A stretch of DNA of 64,000 bases from Dysgonomonas sp. PF1-14 (GTDB taxonomy: Bacteria > Bacteroidota > Bacteroidia > Bacteroidales > Dysgonomonadaceae): NCBI RefSeq assembly GCF_029892965.1, contig NZ_JARXWN010000003.1, positions 370,464-434,463 on the forward strand, given 5' to 3'. A program made the position numbers and the translations under genes. Under the pieces are notes generated by a model. It was not told the origin of the DNA. It saw only the letters and a list, made by a program, of their open reading frames with translations, and did not search any database. Position 1 is the first letter of the stretch; every line of letters starts with the position of its first letter. Positions 1 through 8,279 of the stretch are shown here, piece by piece.

Positions 1-107
1 GCTTCGGGCAGTCGCTGCGGCAGGTGAATATGCAGTTTGTAATAAAAAGAGAGTACTACAAAGAAGCAGTTATAGCCCTGAATGATGAGCTATGTATTGA
101 GAAATAG
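1..107 (+). CDS. C-terminal fragment, possibly an ACT-domain protein
   Basis: An open frame enters from the left edge, with its first whole codon at base 3, and stops at TAG 105-107. It encodes 34 residues beginning FGQSLRQVNMQFVIKR and ending in IEK. The strand-then-helix pattern (VNMQFVI, then YYKEAVIALNDEL) resembles the last strand and helix of an ACT domain, as at the end of aspartate kinases. That is a weak resemblance over a very short piece, so the identity is a guess. The reading frame itself is credible because codon use looks normal and non-coding AT-rich DNA follows the stop. Confidence 0.4.
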   Translation, partial: FGQSLRQVNMQFVIKREYYKEAVIALNDELCIEK

Positions 108-515
108 GGTTTAATAAGACTTTTTTTGTATTTTTTAATTGTATAGAATCATTTTTAATTCTATTTTTGTTAGCTGTTAAAATAGAACTTATAGGATTTA
201 ATACCCAGTGGACACAATCTGAAAATAGAAACTCCACATTAGCAGTAATTTAGATATTTGAATTTTTTAGAATATATTTTAATCAAGTTGTTTTTATCAA
301 AGAATAAAAATTTATTTTCAACGTTATATTTAATTAAGAGCGTTAGTCAGGGTGCAATTTTGGGACAAAATACTTTGAATGATAAAACGGAATAGTATAT
401 TTGTATCCTTAATAGTTACTCTGTAAGGCTTTTTTCGAGTTTGAAATTAAGAATAAACAATAAAAAACAAAACAAAAAAAATTGATTCACTAAACTTAAA
501 TTATTTATTATCATT
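108..515. other. AT-rich intergenic region upstream of the TonB operon
   Basis: These 408 bases hold no credible gene. They are strongly AT-rich. The only clear signal is the promoter-like pair at 374-403. About 112 bases of leader lie between that promoter and the exbB start; I see no known riboswitch in it. Confidence 0.6.
374..403 (+). promoter_or_regulatory. Bacteroidota-type promoter of the exbB operon
   Basis: TTTG at 374-377 is followed after 18 bases by TATATTTG at 396-403, a full match to the TAnnTTTG -7 box of Bacteroidota. Transcription would start near base 410 and read the exbB-exbD-exbD-tonB operon. Confidence 0.65.
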
Positions 516-1367
516 ATGGAAACTAAAAAACAACAACCAAATCAAAAACCAAGATCTAAAGGTGTTTCGGCCTTTCTAGTAGTTATTGGCTGTGCGATTG
601 TAGCTCACATATTCTTTTATATGGTAGCAGGAGCAGGGTCAGATAATCCACTTGGAGGTATTATGGCTACAAATTTCGATGAAAAAGGAATGCCAATCGG
701 CGGAAACTTTTTAGGTACTTTGTATCATGGTGGTTGGGTAATCCCTATCGTAATCACGCTGTTGCTTACAGTATTTGTCCTTTCAGTAGAAAGATTCTTC
801 GCTTTGAACAGAGCAAGCGGTAAAGGCAGCACTGCAAAATTTGTAATGAATGCAAAAGCTAAATTGGAAGCTGGTGACATCGCTGGTGCTTCAAAACTTT
901 GCGACGACCAGAAAGGTTCGGTAGCTAACATCCTTAAAGCAGGCCTTATCAGATATTCAGATGTTGAAAAACTAGCAGATGTACACAATGATGAAAAAGC
1001 TGCAATGATTCAGAAAGAAATAGAGGAAGCAACTACTCTTGAACTTCCTTATCTGCAACAAAACTTATCTGTTATTGCTACTATTTCATCTCTAGGTACA
1101 CTGATGGGACTATTCGGAACGGTACTTGGTATGATCAAGTCGTTTGGTGCGATGGCTCAGGAAGGTGCTCCGGATTCAACAGTTCTTGCACTCGGTATTT
1201 CTGAGGCATTGATGAATACAGCGATGGGTATCGGTACCGGTGCTTGTGCCATTATTTCTTATTCTTATTTCTCTGGAAAAGTAGAAGATATTACTAACGC
1301 AGTTGATGAAGTAGGTTTCGCTATCGGCCAGACTTATACTACATTACACGGAGGTTTGTCTAAATAA
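516..1367 (+). CDS. exbB: MotA/TolQ/ExbB proton channel family protein
   Basis: This 283-residue inner-membrane protein is the proton-channel subunit that powers TonB. It would form the pentameric pore used by ExbB. Hydrophobic segments lie near residues 19-41, 70-91, 185-212 and 232-257. The conserved MotA/TolQ/ExbB block spans the last two, with the small-residue-rich GTLMGLFGTVLGMI and ALMNTAMGIGTGA helices. The extra N-terminal helix is common in Bacteroidota members. It is first in an operon with two ExbD genes and TonB. The ATG at 516 follows a promoter about 110 bases upstream. The family is certain; ExbB rather than TolQ is inferred from the neighbouring tonB. Confidence 0.93.
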   Translation: METKKQQPNQKPRSKGVSAFLVVIGCAIVAHIFFYMVAGAGSDNPLGGIMATNFDEKGMPIGGNFLGTLYHGGWVIPIVITLLLTVFVLSVERFFALNRASGKGSTAKFVMNAKAKLEAGDIAGASKLCDDQKGSVANILKAGLIRYSDVEKLADVHNDEKAAMIQKEIEEATTLELPYLQQNLSVIATISSLGTLMGLFGTVLGMIKSFGAMAQEGAPDSTVLALGISEALMNTAMGIGTGACAIISYSYFSGKVEDITNAVDEVGFAIGQTYTTLHGGLSK

Positions 1368-1435
1368 TTGATTTTTTTCGAGAACATTTGTGGAATTTCT
1401 GTGAAATTCTACTCTAATAAGTAAAACATAAGAAG

Positions 1436-2047
1436 ATGGGAAAGATAAAAGTAAAAAAACAGAGCACATTCATCGACATGACCGCGATGAGTGACGTTAC
1501 TGTACTCTTGCTCACATTCTTCATGCTTACAGCAACTTTCTTGCCGAAAGAGCCGGTGCAGGTAACTACACCATCTTCGGTATCTGAAACAAAAATACCC
1601 GAAAGCAATGTGTTGACCATATTGATCGACCCGCAGGGTAAAGTATTTTTGAATCTGGACAGACCCGAAACTAAAAAAGCGGTGTTGGAGTTGATGGGGC
1701 AGGATTATGGTATGACATTTACACCGAAACAAATCAATTCATTCGTAGAGCAAAGCCATATTGGTGTTCCTATGAGTAAGATGAATGGGTTTCTGAATTT
1801 GTCATTGAGTGACCAAGACGACGAAATTAAAAAAATGGGCGTCCCTTTGGATAGCGCAAACAACCAATTTGCACGTTGGGTAAAACACGCTAGAGAAGTA
1901 GGGGGCGATGGTTTGGGTATTGCGATTAAAGCTGACCAGAATACACCTTATCCGTTAGTGGATGATGTGTTGAAAGCTCTGGTGAAAATGAAAGAAAACA
2001 GATATAGTCTCGTTACCGCTCTAAGGGCTGCACCAAGCAATATTTAA
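1436..2047 (+). CDS. exbD: ExbD/TolR family protein (first copy)
   Basis: This 203-residue ExbD/TolR protein has one membrane helix near residues 22-40. The helix follows the motif IDMTAMSDVTVLLLTFFML, whose aspartate (in MSDV) is the proton-carrying residue of the family. A periplasmic domain follows, ending with the usual PLVDDVLKALVKMKENRY stretch. It starts 68 bases after exbB. A second, sequence-divergent ExbD follows directly, so the channel may contain a heteromeric ExbD pair. Confidence 0.92.
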   Translation: MGKIKVKKQSTFIDMTAMSDVTVLLLTFFMLTATFLPKEPVQVTTPSSVSETKIPESNVLTILIDPQGKVFLNLDRPETKKAVLELMGQDYGMTFTPKQINSFVEQSHIGVPMSKMNGFLNLSLSDQDDEIKKMGVPLDSANNQFARWVKHAREVGGDGLGIAIKADQNTPYPLVDDVLKALVKMKENRYSLVTALRAAPSNI

Positions 2048-2080
2048 TTTAAACCTAATTAATCATTAAAAAAAGAAATT

Positions 2081-2740
2081 ATGGCTTCAGTAGATACTGG
2101 TGGTGGAGAAGAGAAAAAAGGTAAACCCAAGAAACAGACCCTGAGGGTGGACTTTACTCCGATGGTGGATATGAACATGTTATTGATAACATTCTTTATG
2201 TTCTGTACCACTTTGAGTAAACCACAAATTATGGATATTGCGATGCCTACCGACGAAAAGCTGACGAAGGAGGATGAAGTTAAGGTAAAAGAGTCTAAAG
2301 CTATCACTTTGATACTAGGCGAAGATGATAAAGTGTACTATTATACAGGAATTCCTGACTACACTGACTATCAGACCTTAAAAGAAACTACTTATGCAGC
2401 ACAGGGAGGCCTTCGCGACCTACTTTTGGAACGTAATGCTCCGATAGTAGCTAAAATGAGAGAGCTCAGACTAGAAAAGTTCGAAAACAAAAAAATGTCT
2501 GACGAGGAATTTAAAACAAGATCGAGAGAGATTAAGGGGGTTGCAGATGGACAGGTAGTAGTAATAAAACCTACATCAGAGGCTACTTATAAGAATCTTG
2601 TTGACGCTCTGGATGAAATGCAGATTTGCAGTATTGACAAATATGCGATTGTAGATATGTCAGAAGGTGATCAATATCTGGTTGAGAATCTGAAGACGAA
2701 AGGGGCTTATGGCGCAGAAGCAGCACCACCTAGAAAATAA
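2081..2740 (+). CDS. exbD: ExbD/TolR family protein (second copy)
   Basis: This second ExbD-type protein has 219 residues. After a short lysine-rich cytoplasmic tail it carries the motif VDFTPMVDMNMLLITFFMF, with the conserved aspartate at the head of the single helix. The periplasmic part is longer than usual for ExbD and includes a charged helical insert around residues 120-160, rich in Glu, Lys and Arg. It starts 33 bases after the first exbD and 25 bases before tonB. It probably works with ExbB and TonB at the inner membrane; a dedicated role for the insert is unknown. Confidence 0.92.
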   Translation: MASVDTGGGEEKKGKPKKQTLRVDFTPMVDMNMLLITFFMFCTTLSKPQIMDIAMPTDEKLTKEDEVKVKESKAITLILGEDDKVYYYTGIPDYTDYQTLKETTYAAQGGLRDLLLERNAPIVAKMRELRLEKFENKKMSDEEFKTRSREIKGVADGQVVVIKPTSEATYKNLVDALDEMQICSIDKYAIVDMSEGDQYLVENLKTKGAYGAEAAPPRK

Positions 2741-2765
2741 TCACATTTAAGAAAGGAGTAAAATT

Positions 2766-3599
2766 ATGTCAAAAGATATTAGACTGAATTCCGCTGAATG
2801 GTGTGATGTAGTTTTTGAAGGAAAGAACAAAGAGTACGGTGCCTACAAACTACGTCAATCATCATCGAAGAGACATATTGTTGCATTCTTGGTAGTCCTT
2901 GTCTTTGCAGGGTTCGTATCAGCCTTACCGGGTTTGGTATCGGTTGTGAAAAATCTGACGCAATCTGACGTGGGTCCAATGGATGAAGCATACGAAATGT
3001 CTAAAATTCCGGTAGAACAAGAAATTCCGGAAGAGAACATAATCAAGCAGGAAACGGCGCCACCGCCACCACCATTGAAAACAACAGTAAAATTCGTTCC
3101 TCCGACAATTGCGAAAGACGAAGAAGTAGTTGAAGATAAAATGGTAGGTCAGGAGCAAATTCAGGAAACAAAAATCCAGATTTCGGTAGCTGACGTTAAA
3201 GGTACAGACGACAAACACGGTATCGACATTGCAGAATTGAGAGAGCACAAACAAATTGTGGAAGAAAAACCTGTAGAAGAAAAACCGTTTGTTACTGTAG
3301 AGCAAATGCCTAGCTTCCCCGGAGGCGAAGCGGAAATGCAAAGATTTATTGCTGAAAACCTGAAATATCCGGTTGTAGCTCAAGAGTCAGGAATACAAGG
3401 TCGTGTAACAATACGCTTCGTTGTAACCAAGACAGGAGATATCTCCGATGTGCAGGTAATACGTGGTATCGACCCGTCTTGTGATAAAGAAGCAAGAAGA
3501 GTAGTAAGCCTGATGCCGAAATGGATACCGGGTAAACAAAACGGTCTGAACGTACCGGTGTATTTTACACTGCCTATCGTGTTCCGTTTGAAGCAGTAA
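2766..3599 (+). CDS. tonB: TonB energy transducer
   Basis: This 277-residue protein carries the proton-motive-force signal from ExbB/ExbD to outer-membrane receptors such as SusC. A short cytoplasmic part with the Bacteroidota motif WCDVVFEGKNKEYGAY precedes a membrane helix at about residues 38-58. A proline-rich span follows (APPPPPLK near residue 100), then a Val/Glu/Lys linker. The C-terminal TonB domain, about residues 190-277, includes MPSFPGGEAEMQRFI, YPVVAQESGIQGRV and the closing WIPGKQNGLNVPVYFTLPI. It is the last gene before a strong terminator. Several TonB paralogues are normal in this phylum, so I cannot say which receptors it serves. Confidence 0.95.
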   Translation: MSKDIRLNSAEWCDVVFEGKNKEYGAYKLRQSSSKRHIVAFLVVLVFAGFVSALPGLVSVVKNLTQSDVGPMDEAYEMSKIPVEQEIPEENIIKQETAPPPPPLKTTVKFVPPTIAKDEEVVEDKMVGQEQIQETKIQISVADVKGTDDKHGIDIAELREHKQIVEEKPVEEKPFVTVEQMPSFPGGEAEMQRFIAENLKYPVVAQESGIQGRVTIRFVVTKTGDISDVQVIRGIDPSCDKEARRVVSLMPKWIPGKQNGLNVPVYFTLPIVFRLKQ

Positions 3600-3646
3600 T
3601 AAAAATTATTTGAACTATTTGTTTAAATAACAAGATAAGAACTGTA

Positions 3647-3688
3647 AAGAAGAGAAGTTTGAATTAAAAATCATCTTCTCTTCTTTTT
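3647..3688 (+). terminator. Rho-independent terminator after tonB
   Basis: An 11-bp perfect stem pairs AAGAAGAGAAG at 3647-3657 with CTTCTCTTCTT at 3675-3685 and is followed by a T run. It closes the exbB-tonB transcript, so the next genes probably have a separate promoter or depend on read-through. Confidence 0.75.
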
Positions 3689-3704
3689 CAAATTAATAGA
3701 ATAT

Positions 3705-3908
3705 ATGAAAGAAGAAAACAAATCGCCAAAATCGCCGGTAAGAATGATATACGGAATATTCATGGTATTCTTTTATCTTTGTATATCTGTATTGTTAGTT
3801 TTTACTCCCGTATTCGATAATGTACATATGATTTTACGCATAATCATGGGCGTATTGTTTTTCATATATGGTCTGTTCCGTGGTTATCGGATGTGGAAAA
3901 ATATATAA
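3705..3908 (+). CDS. Small two-helix membrane protein
   Basis: A 67-residue protein with two predicted membrane helices, about residues 14-35 (IYGIFMVFFYLCISVLLVF) and 42-60, and a basic C-terminal end (RGYRMWKNI). I do not recognise a named family. It sits between tonB and a PstS-like lipoprotein in the same direction, and its hydrophobicity pattern and start at ATG 3705 support a real gene. Function unknown; a small accessory subunit of a membrane complex is one possibility. Confidence 0.7.
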   Translation: MKEENKSPKSPVRMIYGIFMVFFYLCISVLLVFTPVFDNVHMILRIIMGVLFFIYGLFRGYRMWKNI

Positions 3909-3999
3909 CCTTACAGAAAACCAAAAGCATACAATAGTAATATGAGGTAAAGAGGTTCCGATACCTCACTTCATGCAGAACAAATAAATAATATTACAG

Positions 4000-4995
4000 A
4001 TGAAAAAACTAATTCATATATTGCCTGCTCTTGCGCTTGTTCTTTTATTTTCATATTCCTGTAGTCAGGGGGGCAAAGTGACACGAACCGACACTCCTAC
4101 AAGCGGCATCGGAGAGATAACAGTCGATGAATGTTTTGCACCTATTGTACAAGAGCAGATCGATGTCTTCGAAGCATTGAACAGAGACGCCGCTATAATA
4201 CCAATCTACACAAACGAAGCACAGGCATTCGGATTATTTATGGACGATAGTGTACGTGTAATAGTTGCTGCACGCGACCTGACCGCCAACGAAAGACTAA
4301 TAATCAAAGAGCGTAAGCAAACAGTTCGTTCGCAGCGATATGCAACCGACGCTATTGCACTGATCGTGAATAAAGCGAATAAAGACACACTCATTACAGT
4401 AGAAAATATAAGAAAGATAATGACAGGAGAGATCCGTTCGTGGAAAGAACTGAACCCGAAATCTCCTCTCGGCGACATAGCAGTGGCGTTCGATAGCCCT
4501 AACTCGAGCACTGTAAGATATATAAAAGACTCAATCTGCGGCGACAAGCCATTGGGTGACAACCTTCGTGCCCGTGCAGCAGACAGTACCAGAACCATAG
4601 ACCTGAAAGACCGCACACCAAATCAGCTCGTGATAGACTATGTAGCTGCAGACCCGAACGCACTGGGTATTATCGGGGTGAATTGGATAAGTAATCCATC
4701 CGATCCTCAAAATTTAAGTTTTATTGACAAAATAGCAGTAATGTCGGTGAGTAAGGCGCAGGAAGCCACTTTAGAGAATAGCTTCAAGCCATATCCGGCA
4801 TATATAGCACTCAAAGAATACGCTCTTAGCAGAGATCTTTACATAATTATAACAGATGTGAGAGGTGGATTACCATCCGGTTTTGTTAACTTTGCTGCTG
4901 GCGAGAGAGGCCAACGCATTGTTCTCAAGGCAGGATTATATCCCGCATACCAGCTCACAAGGGTGGTCAGAGCAAATCCTACCTTAAAAGATTAG
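4000..4995 (+). CDS. PstS-like periplasmic substrate-binding lipoprotein
   Basis: This 331-residue lipoprotein has a signal peptide ending in the lipobox-like SYSC at residues 18-21. The rest matches the PBP_like / PstS family of phosphate-binding proteins, with NKDTLITVENIRKIMTGEIRSW and FDSPNSSTVRYI, the latter resembling the ligand loop. No pstC, pstA or pstB gene is next to it. It lies instead between the TonB operon and a TPR protein. The family is fairly sure. Whether it binds phosphate, or acts as a sensor or scaffold with the TonB system, cannot be told from sequence. Confidence 0.8.
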   Translation: MKKLIHILPALALVLLFSYSCSQGGKVTRTDTPTSGIGEITVDECFAPIVQEQIDVFEALNRDAAIIPIYTNEAQAFGLFMDDSVRVIVAARDLTANERLIIKERKQTVRSQRYATDAIALIVNKANKDTLITVENIRKIMTGEIRSWKELNPKSPLGDIAVAFDSPNSSTVRYIKDSICGDKPLGDNLRARAADSTRTIDLKDRTPNQLVIDYVAADPNALGIIGVNWISNPSDPQNLSFIDKIAVMSVSKAQEATLENSFKPYPAYIALKEYALSRDLYIIITDVRGGLPSGFVNFAAGERGQRIVLKAGLYPAYQLTRVVRANPTLKD

Positions 4996-5040
4996 CAACT
5001 ATATAGAAAACAAATCATTAATCGTAAACATATTATAAAG

Positions 5041-6699
5041 ATGAAAATGAAGTATTTTATAGGCTCACTGTTGAGCTTCATGATCACCATTTCAGCCTTT
5101 GCCCAAACTAATCCCGGAGTGGATTACCTGAGCCTTGGCGAAATAAAATTAGCAAAAGAGTATTTCACGAAGAATCTCAGCCAAAACCCAGCTGAGTCCT
5201 ATTATTATCTTGGCGAAATAGCCTATAAAGAAGGTAACACAGCTGAGGCCAGAGCTAACTATCAGAAAGGTCTGGCTGCTAACCCTGAATCGGCATTATG
5301 TACTATTGGTTTGGCAAAACTGGATATGAAATCGAATCAGAAAGCAGCAGATGATCAATTGAAAGAAATTCTGAAAAAGAATAAAAAGGACGTTACTGTT
5401 ATTCTTGCTGCTGCACAAGCCTATCTTAATAACGGAATGAAAGATAAAGCACTGGAAAAAATAGCAGATGCACGTAAAGCAGACAAAAAATCTCCTCTTA
5501 TCTATTTGTTCGAAGGAGATATGCTGGCTACCGAAAACAAACCGGGTGATGCCGCTATGCAATACGATCAGGCGATCAACTTCGACCAAAACAATGTTTT
5601 GGCACGTATGAAAGCTGCGAGAGTATATGAGTTTATCAACCGTAAAACGGCAACTGATATGCTTAAAGAAGTAGTAAAACTACGTCCTGACTATACAGTA
5701 GCTTACAAAGCGCTTGCTGATATCTCTTATCGCGATGGTTTCTATCAGGATGCAATCGATGCTTATAAGAAATATTTTCAGGGGGGTGACTATACTGTCG
5801 AAGATGTAACCCGTTTCGCTGCGTCTCAGTATTTTACACAACAGTACGATGGTGCAAAAACTACAATCAATGACGGATTGGCAAAAGACCCTAATAACTT
5901 TGTGTTACACCGTCTGTTGATGTACACAAGCAACGATCTTAAAGATTATCAGAACGGTCTGGCTGCCGGAGACAAATTCTTCAGCATCCCTAAGAACCCG
6001 AACGATACAACACGTAAATACCTTCTTCAGGACTATATGTCTTATGCCAATATCCTGAGCGAAACAGGAAATAAGGTAAAAGCAATGGAGCAATACAAGA
6101 ATGCTATAGCACTCGATCCTTCAAAAGTTGAGCTGAACAAGGAAATTGCAACTATCTGCGCTAACGAAGATATGTATGAAGATGCAGCAGGATTCTATAA
6201 GAAATTTATTGACCTGTCAGGTGAAAATGCAGCAGCACAAGATTATTTCCAGATGGGACGTTACTACTACATCGGAGGTGACAATGCCAAGAAAGATACA
6301 ATAAATTCTACTAAAGATCAGGCTTGGCAGAAAGCATTGGCAATGTATAAAGAAGCTGATGCTGCATTCGGAACCGTTGCCGAAAGAATTCCTGACAGCT
6401 ACATGGGTAACTTCTGGAGAGCGCGTGCAAATGCCTCAATGGACCCTGAAACTACGGCAGGTCTGGCTAAGCCTTATTACGAAAAAACGATAGAAGTGAT
6501 TCAGGCTAAGAACGAAGGAGAGAACAACTCACAGCTTATCGAAGCATATACATATTTGAGCTATTACTATTATCTGCAATTCGAAAAATCGAAAAGAGCA
6601 GAAGATAAAGCAAATATCAAATTGTATTCTGAAAAGATACTGGAGTTGAGCCCTGAAAATGGAACTGCTAAACAATTATTGGAATTTGCTAAACAGTAA
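5041..6699 (+). CDS. Tetratricopeptide repeat protein
   Basis: This 552-residue exported protein has a signal peptide ending around AFAQ at residue 22. It is then built almost wholly from TPR units, for example YYLGEIAYKEGNTAEARANYQKG near residue 60 and further repeats through residue 540. TPR proteins of this kind are periplasmic or outer-membrane-associated scaffolds. It begins 45 bases after the PstS-like gene and ends just before a terminator, so the two are probably co-transcribed. No enzymatic domain is visible. Confidence 0.88.
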   Translation: MKMKYFIGSLLSFMITISAFAQTNPGVDYLSLGEIKLAKEYFTKNLSQNPAESYYYLGEIAYKEGNTAEARANYQKGLAANPESALCTIGLAKLDMKSNQKAADDQLKEILKKNKKDVTVILAAAQAYLNNGMKDKALEKIADARKADKKSPLIYLFEGDMLATENKPGDAAMQYDQAINFDQNNVLARMKAARVYEFINRKTATDMLKEVVKLRPDYTVAYKALADISYRDGFYQDAIDAYKKYFQGGDYTVEDVTRFAASQYFTQQYDGAKTTINDGLAKDPNNFVLHRLLMYTSNDLKDYQNGLAAGDKFFSIPKNPNDTTRKYLLQDYMSYANILSETGNKVKAMEQYKNAIALDPSKVELNKEIATICANEDMYEDAAGFYKKFIDLSGENAAAQDYFQMGRYYYIGGDNAKKDTINSTKDQAWQKALAMYKEADAAFGTVAERIPDSYMGNFWRARANASMDPETTAGLAKPYYEKTIEVIQAKNEGENNSQLIEAYTYLSYYYYLQFEKSKRAEDKANIKLYSEKILELSPENGTAKQLLEFAKQ

Positions 6700-6721
6700 T
6701 CCAGTAAATTATATAAAAGAG

Positions 6722-6757
6722 TGCCTCATACTATTACAGTGTGAGGCATTTTTTTTG
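6722..6757 (+). terminator. Rho-independent terminator after the TPR gene
   Basis: TGCCTCATAC at 6722-6731 pairs with GTGTGAGGCA at 6739-6748, with one G-T pair, followed by eight T residues. Confidence 0.8.
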
Positions 6758-6813
6758 ATATAGGTAGCCCTGTTTTTTTCTTCAAAGAAAAGTCATAAGT
6801 CAGGAAAAAAGCG

Positions 6814-6821
6814 TATCTTTG
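6814..6821 (+). promoter_or_regulatory. -7 box of the metK promoter
   Basis: TATCTTTG is an exact TAnnTTTG match. No clean TTG box is seen at the expected distance upstream. The predicted start, near 6828, falls just before the riboswitch-like element, so that element would form the very 5' end of the metK mRNA. Confidence 0.55.
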
Positions 6822-6832
6822 CATCCAATTTA

Positions 6833-6879
6833 GTGGATAGATTTGTATTGATTGCAACCACATGAAAAAATGCTAAACC
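6833..6879 (+). promoter_or_regulatory. SAM-II-like riboswitch candidate in the metK leader
   Basis: GTGG at 6833-6836 pairs with CCAC at 6858-6861. The loop between them contains GATTT and ends in ATTGCAA, directly before the 3' arm. The stem is followed by ATGAAAAAATGCTAAA. The layout of a short P1, a GAUUU-type loop, UUGCAA, then an A-rich strand ending GCUAAA follows the SAM-II (SAM-alpha) consensus as I recall it. The gene behind it makes SAM, which fits. I could not confirm the pseudoknot pairing by eye. A separate perfect 6-bp hairpin at 6910-6924, close to the start codon, could be part of the expression platform. Confidence 0.55.
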
Positions 6880-6941
6880 ATTTTCTGCACTGCGTTATAC
6901 ATTTCTTTCCTGTTTTATAAACAGTAAAATAATTACTACAG

Positions 6942-8210
6942 ATGAGTTACTTATTTACCTCTGAGTCTGTTTCGGAAGGACATCCCGATAAAGTAGCAGA
7001 CCAGATTTCAGATTCGTTATTAGATGAATTTTTAGCATATGACCCCAATTCGAAGGTAGCATGCGAAACACTTGTTACCACAGGGCAGGTAGTGTTGGCC
7101 GGAGAAGTAAAATCCAAAGCATATATAGATATACCCGAAACGGCACGCAAGGTGATAGAGAATATCGGTTACACCAAAAGCGAGTACCAGTTTGAAGCAA
7201 AATCCTGCGGTGTGCTGTCGGCTATACACGAGCAGTCGGATGATATAAACAGGGGAGTAGACGGTAAATCAGATCCGATGGATCAGGGAGCGGGCGACCA
7301 GGGGATGATGTTTGGCTATGCCACTGCCGAGACTGATAATTATATGCCGTTGGCTCTGGATCTTTCACATGCACTGCTGATAGAATTGTCGGCCATCCGC
7401 AAAAACGAACTTCATCTGATGCCTTACCTGCGTCCCGATGCAAAATCGCAGGTAACAATAGAATACGATGATAATGGTACACCATTGCGCATAGATACTA
7501 TTGTGGTTTCTACACAGCACGATGAATTCGGTGATGATGAGGCAATGCAGGCACAGATAAAAGCTGATATTATCAACATCGTTATCCCAAGAGTAAAGGC
7601 TAAATATAAATTCAGAGAAGATATATCCAAACTGTTCACAGATAGTATTACATACCACGTAAATCCTACAGGGCGCTTTGTAATTGGTGGCCCTCATGGA
7701 GATACCGGACTTACCGGCCGCAAGATCATAGTGGATACCTATGGCGGTAAAGGAGCACACGGAGGCGGTGCATTCTCGGGCAAAGACCCTTCAAAGGTCG
7801 ACCGTTCGGCTGCTTATGCTGCACGCCACATTGCTAAAAATCTGGTAGCAGCAGGTGTTTCGTCCGAAATACTGGTTCAGGTATCGTATGCTATCGGTGT
7901 GGCAAAGCCGATGAACATATACGTAAATACATATGGAAAGAGCAATTTGAAGCTTACAGACGGCGAAATAGCGGCTAAAGTAGACCAGTTGTTCGATATG
8001 CGTCCGAAAGCGATAGAACAGCGTTTGAAACTGCGCAATCCGATCTATGCCGAGACCGCAGCTTATGGTCACATGGGACGTGAACCACAGATAGTGAAAA
8101 AAGAATTCAGATCCCGTTACAATCCCGATGGAGTGATAAAAGAAGTGGAACTCTTCACTTGGGAAAAACTGGATTATGTAGATACTGTAAAAAAAGCATT
8201 CAACCTATAA
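6942..8210 (+). CDS. metK: S-adenosylmethionine synthetase
   Basis: MetK makes S-adenosylmethionine from methionine and ATP in the cytoplasm. The 422-residue protein has the signatures [14 protein letters not shown] near residue 10, [12 protein letters not shown] near residue 115 and the glycine-rich loop [12 protein letters not shown] near residue 270. Length and domain order are normal. It stands alone between a terminator upstream and one downstream, behind a SAM-II-like leader. Feedback control by its product is therefore likely. The ATG start is unambiguous. Confidence 0.98.
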   Translation: MSYLFTSESVSEGHPDKVADQISDSLLDEFLAYDPNSKVACETLVTTGQVVLAGEVKSKAYIDIPETARKVIENIGYTKSEYQFEAKSCGVLSAIHEQSDDINRGVDGKSDPMDQGAGDQGMMFGYATAETDNYMPLALDLSHALLIELSAIRKNELHLMPYLRPDAKSQVTIEYDDNGTPLRIDTIVVSTQHDEFGDDEAMQAQIKADIINIVIPRVKAKYKFREDISKLFTDSITYHVNPTGRFVIGGPHGDTGLTGRKIIVDTYGGKGAHGGGAFSGKDPSKVDRSAAYAARHIAKNLVAAGVSSEILVQVSYAIGVAKPMNIYVNTYGKSNLKLTDGEIAAKVDQLFDMRPKAIEQRLKLRNPIYAETAAYGHMGREPQIVKKEFRSRYNPDGVIKEVELFTWEKLDYVDTVKKAFNL

Positions 8211-8222
8211 CGAAAGCTCAGA

Positions 8223-8259
8223 GTATATACTCAATCTAATGCATTGAGTATATGCTTTT
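8223..8259 (+). terminator. Rho-independent terminator after metK
   Basis: A 13-bp stem, 8223-8235 with 8243-8255, has one G-T pair and a 7-base loop and ends in TTTT. It lies only about 20 bases before the longest frame of the next gene. Confidence 0.75.
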
Positions 8260-8279
8260 CGTATAACAAATAGTCGCCA

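Noticed and set aside
1409..1732. Antisense open frame opposite exbD
   Set aside because: It is the shadow of a well-supported gene on the other strand, like many other long frames opposite coding regions here.
4000..4995. Part of a phosphate ABC transporter operon
   Set aside because: No pstC, pstA, pstB or phoU gene lies nearby; only the binding-protein fold is supported.
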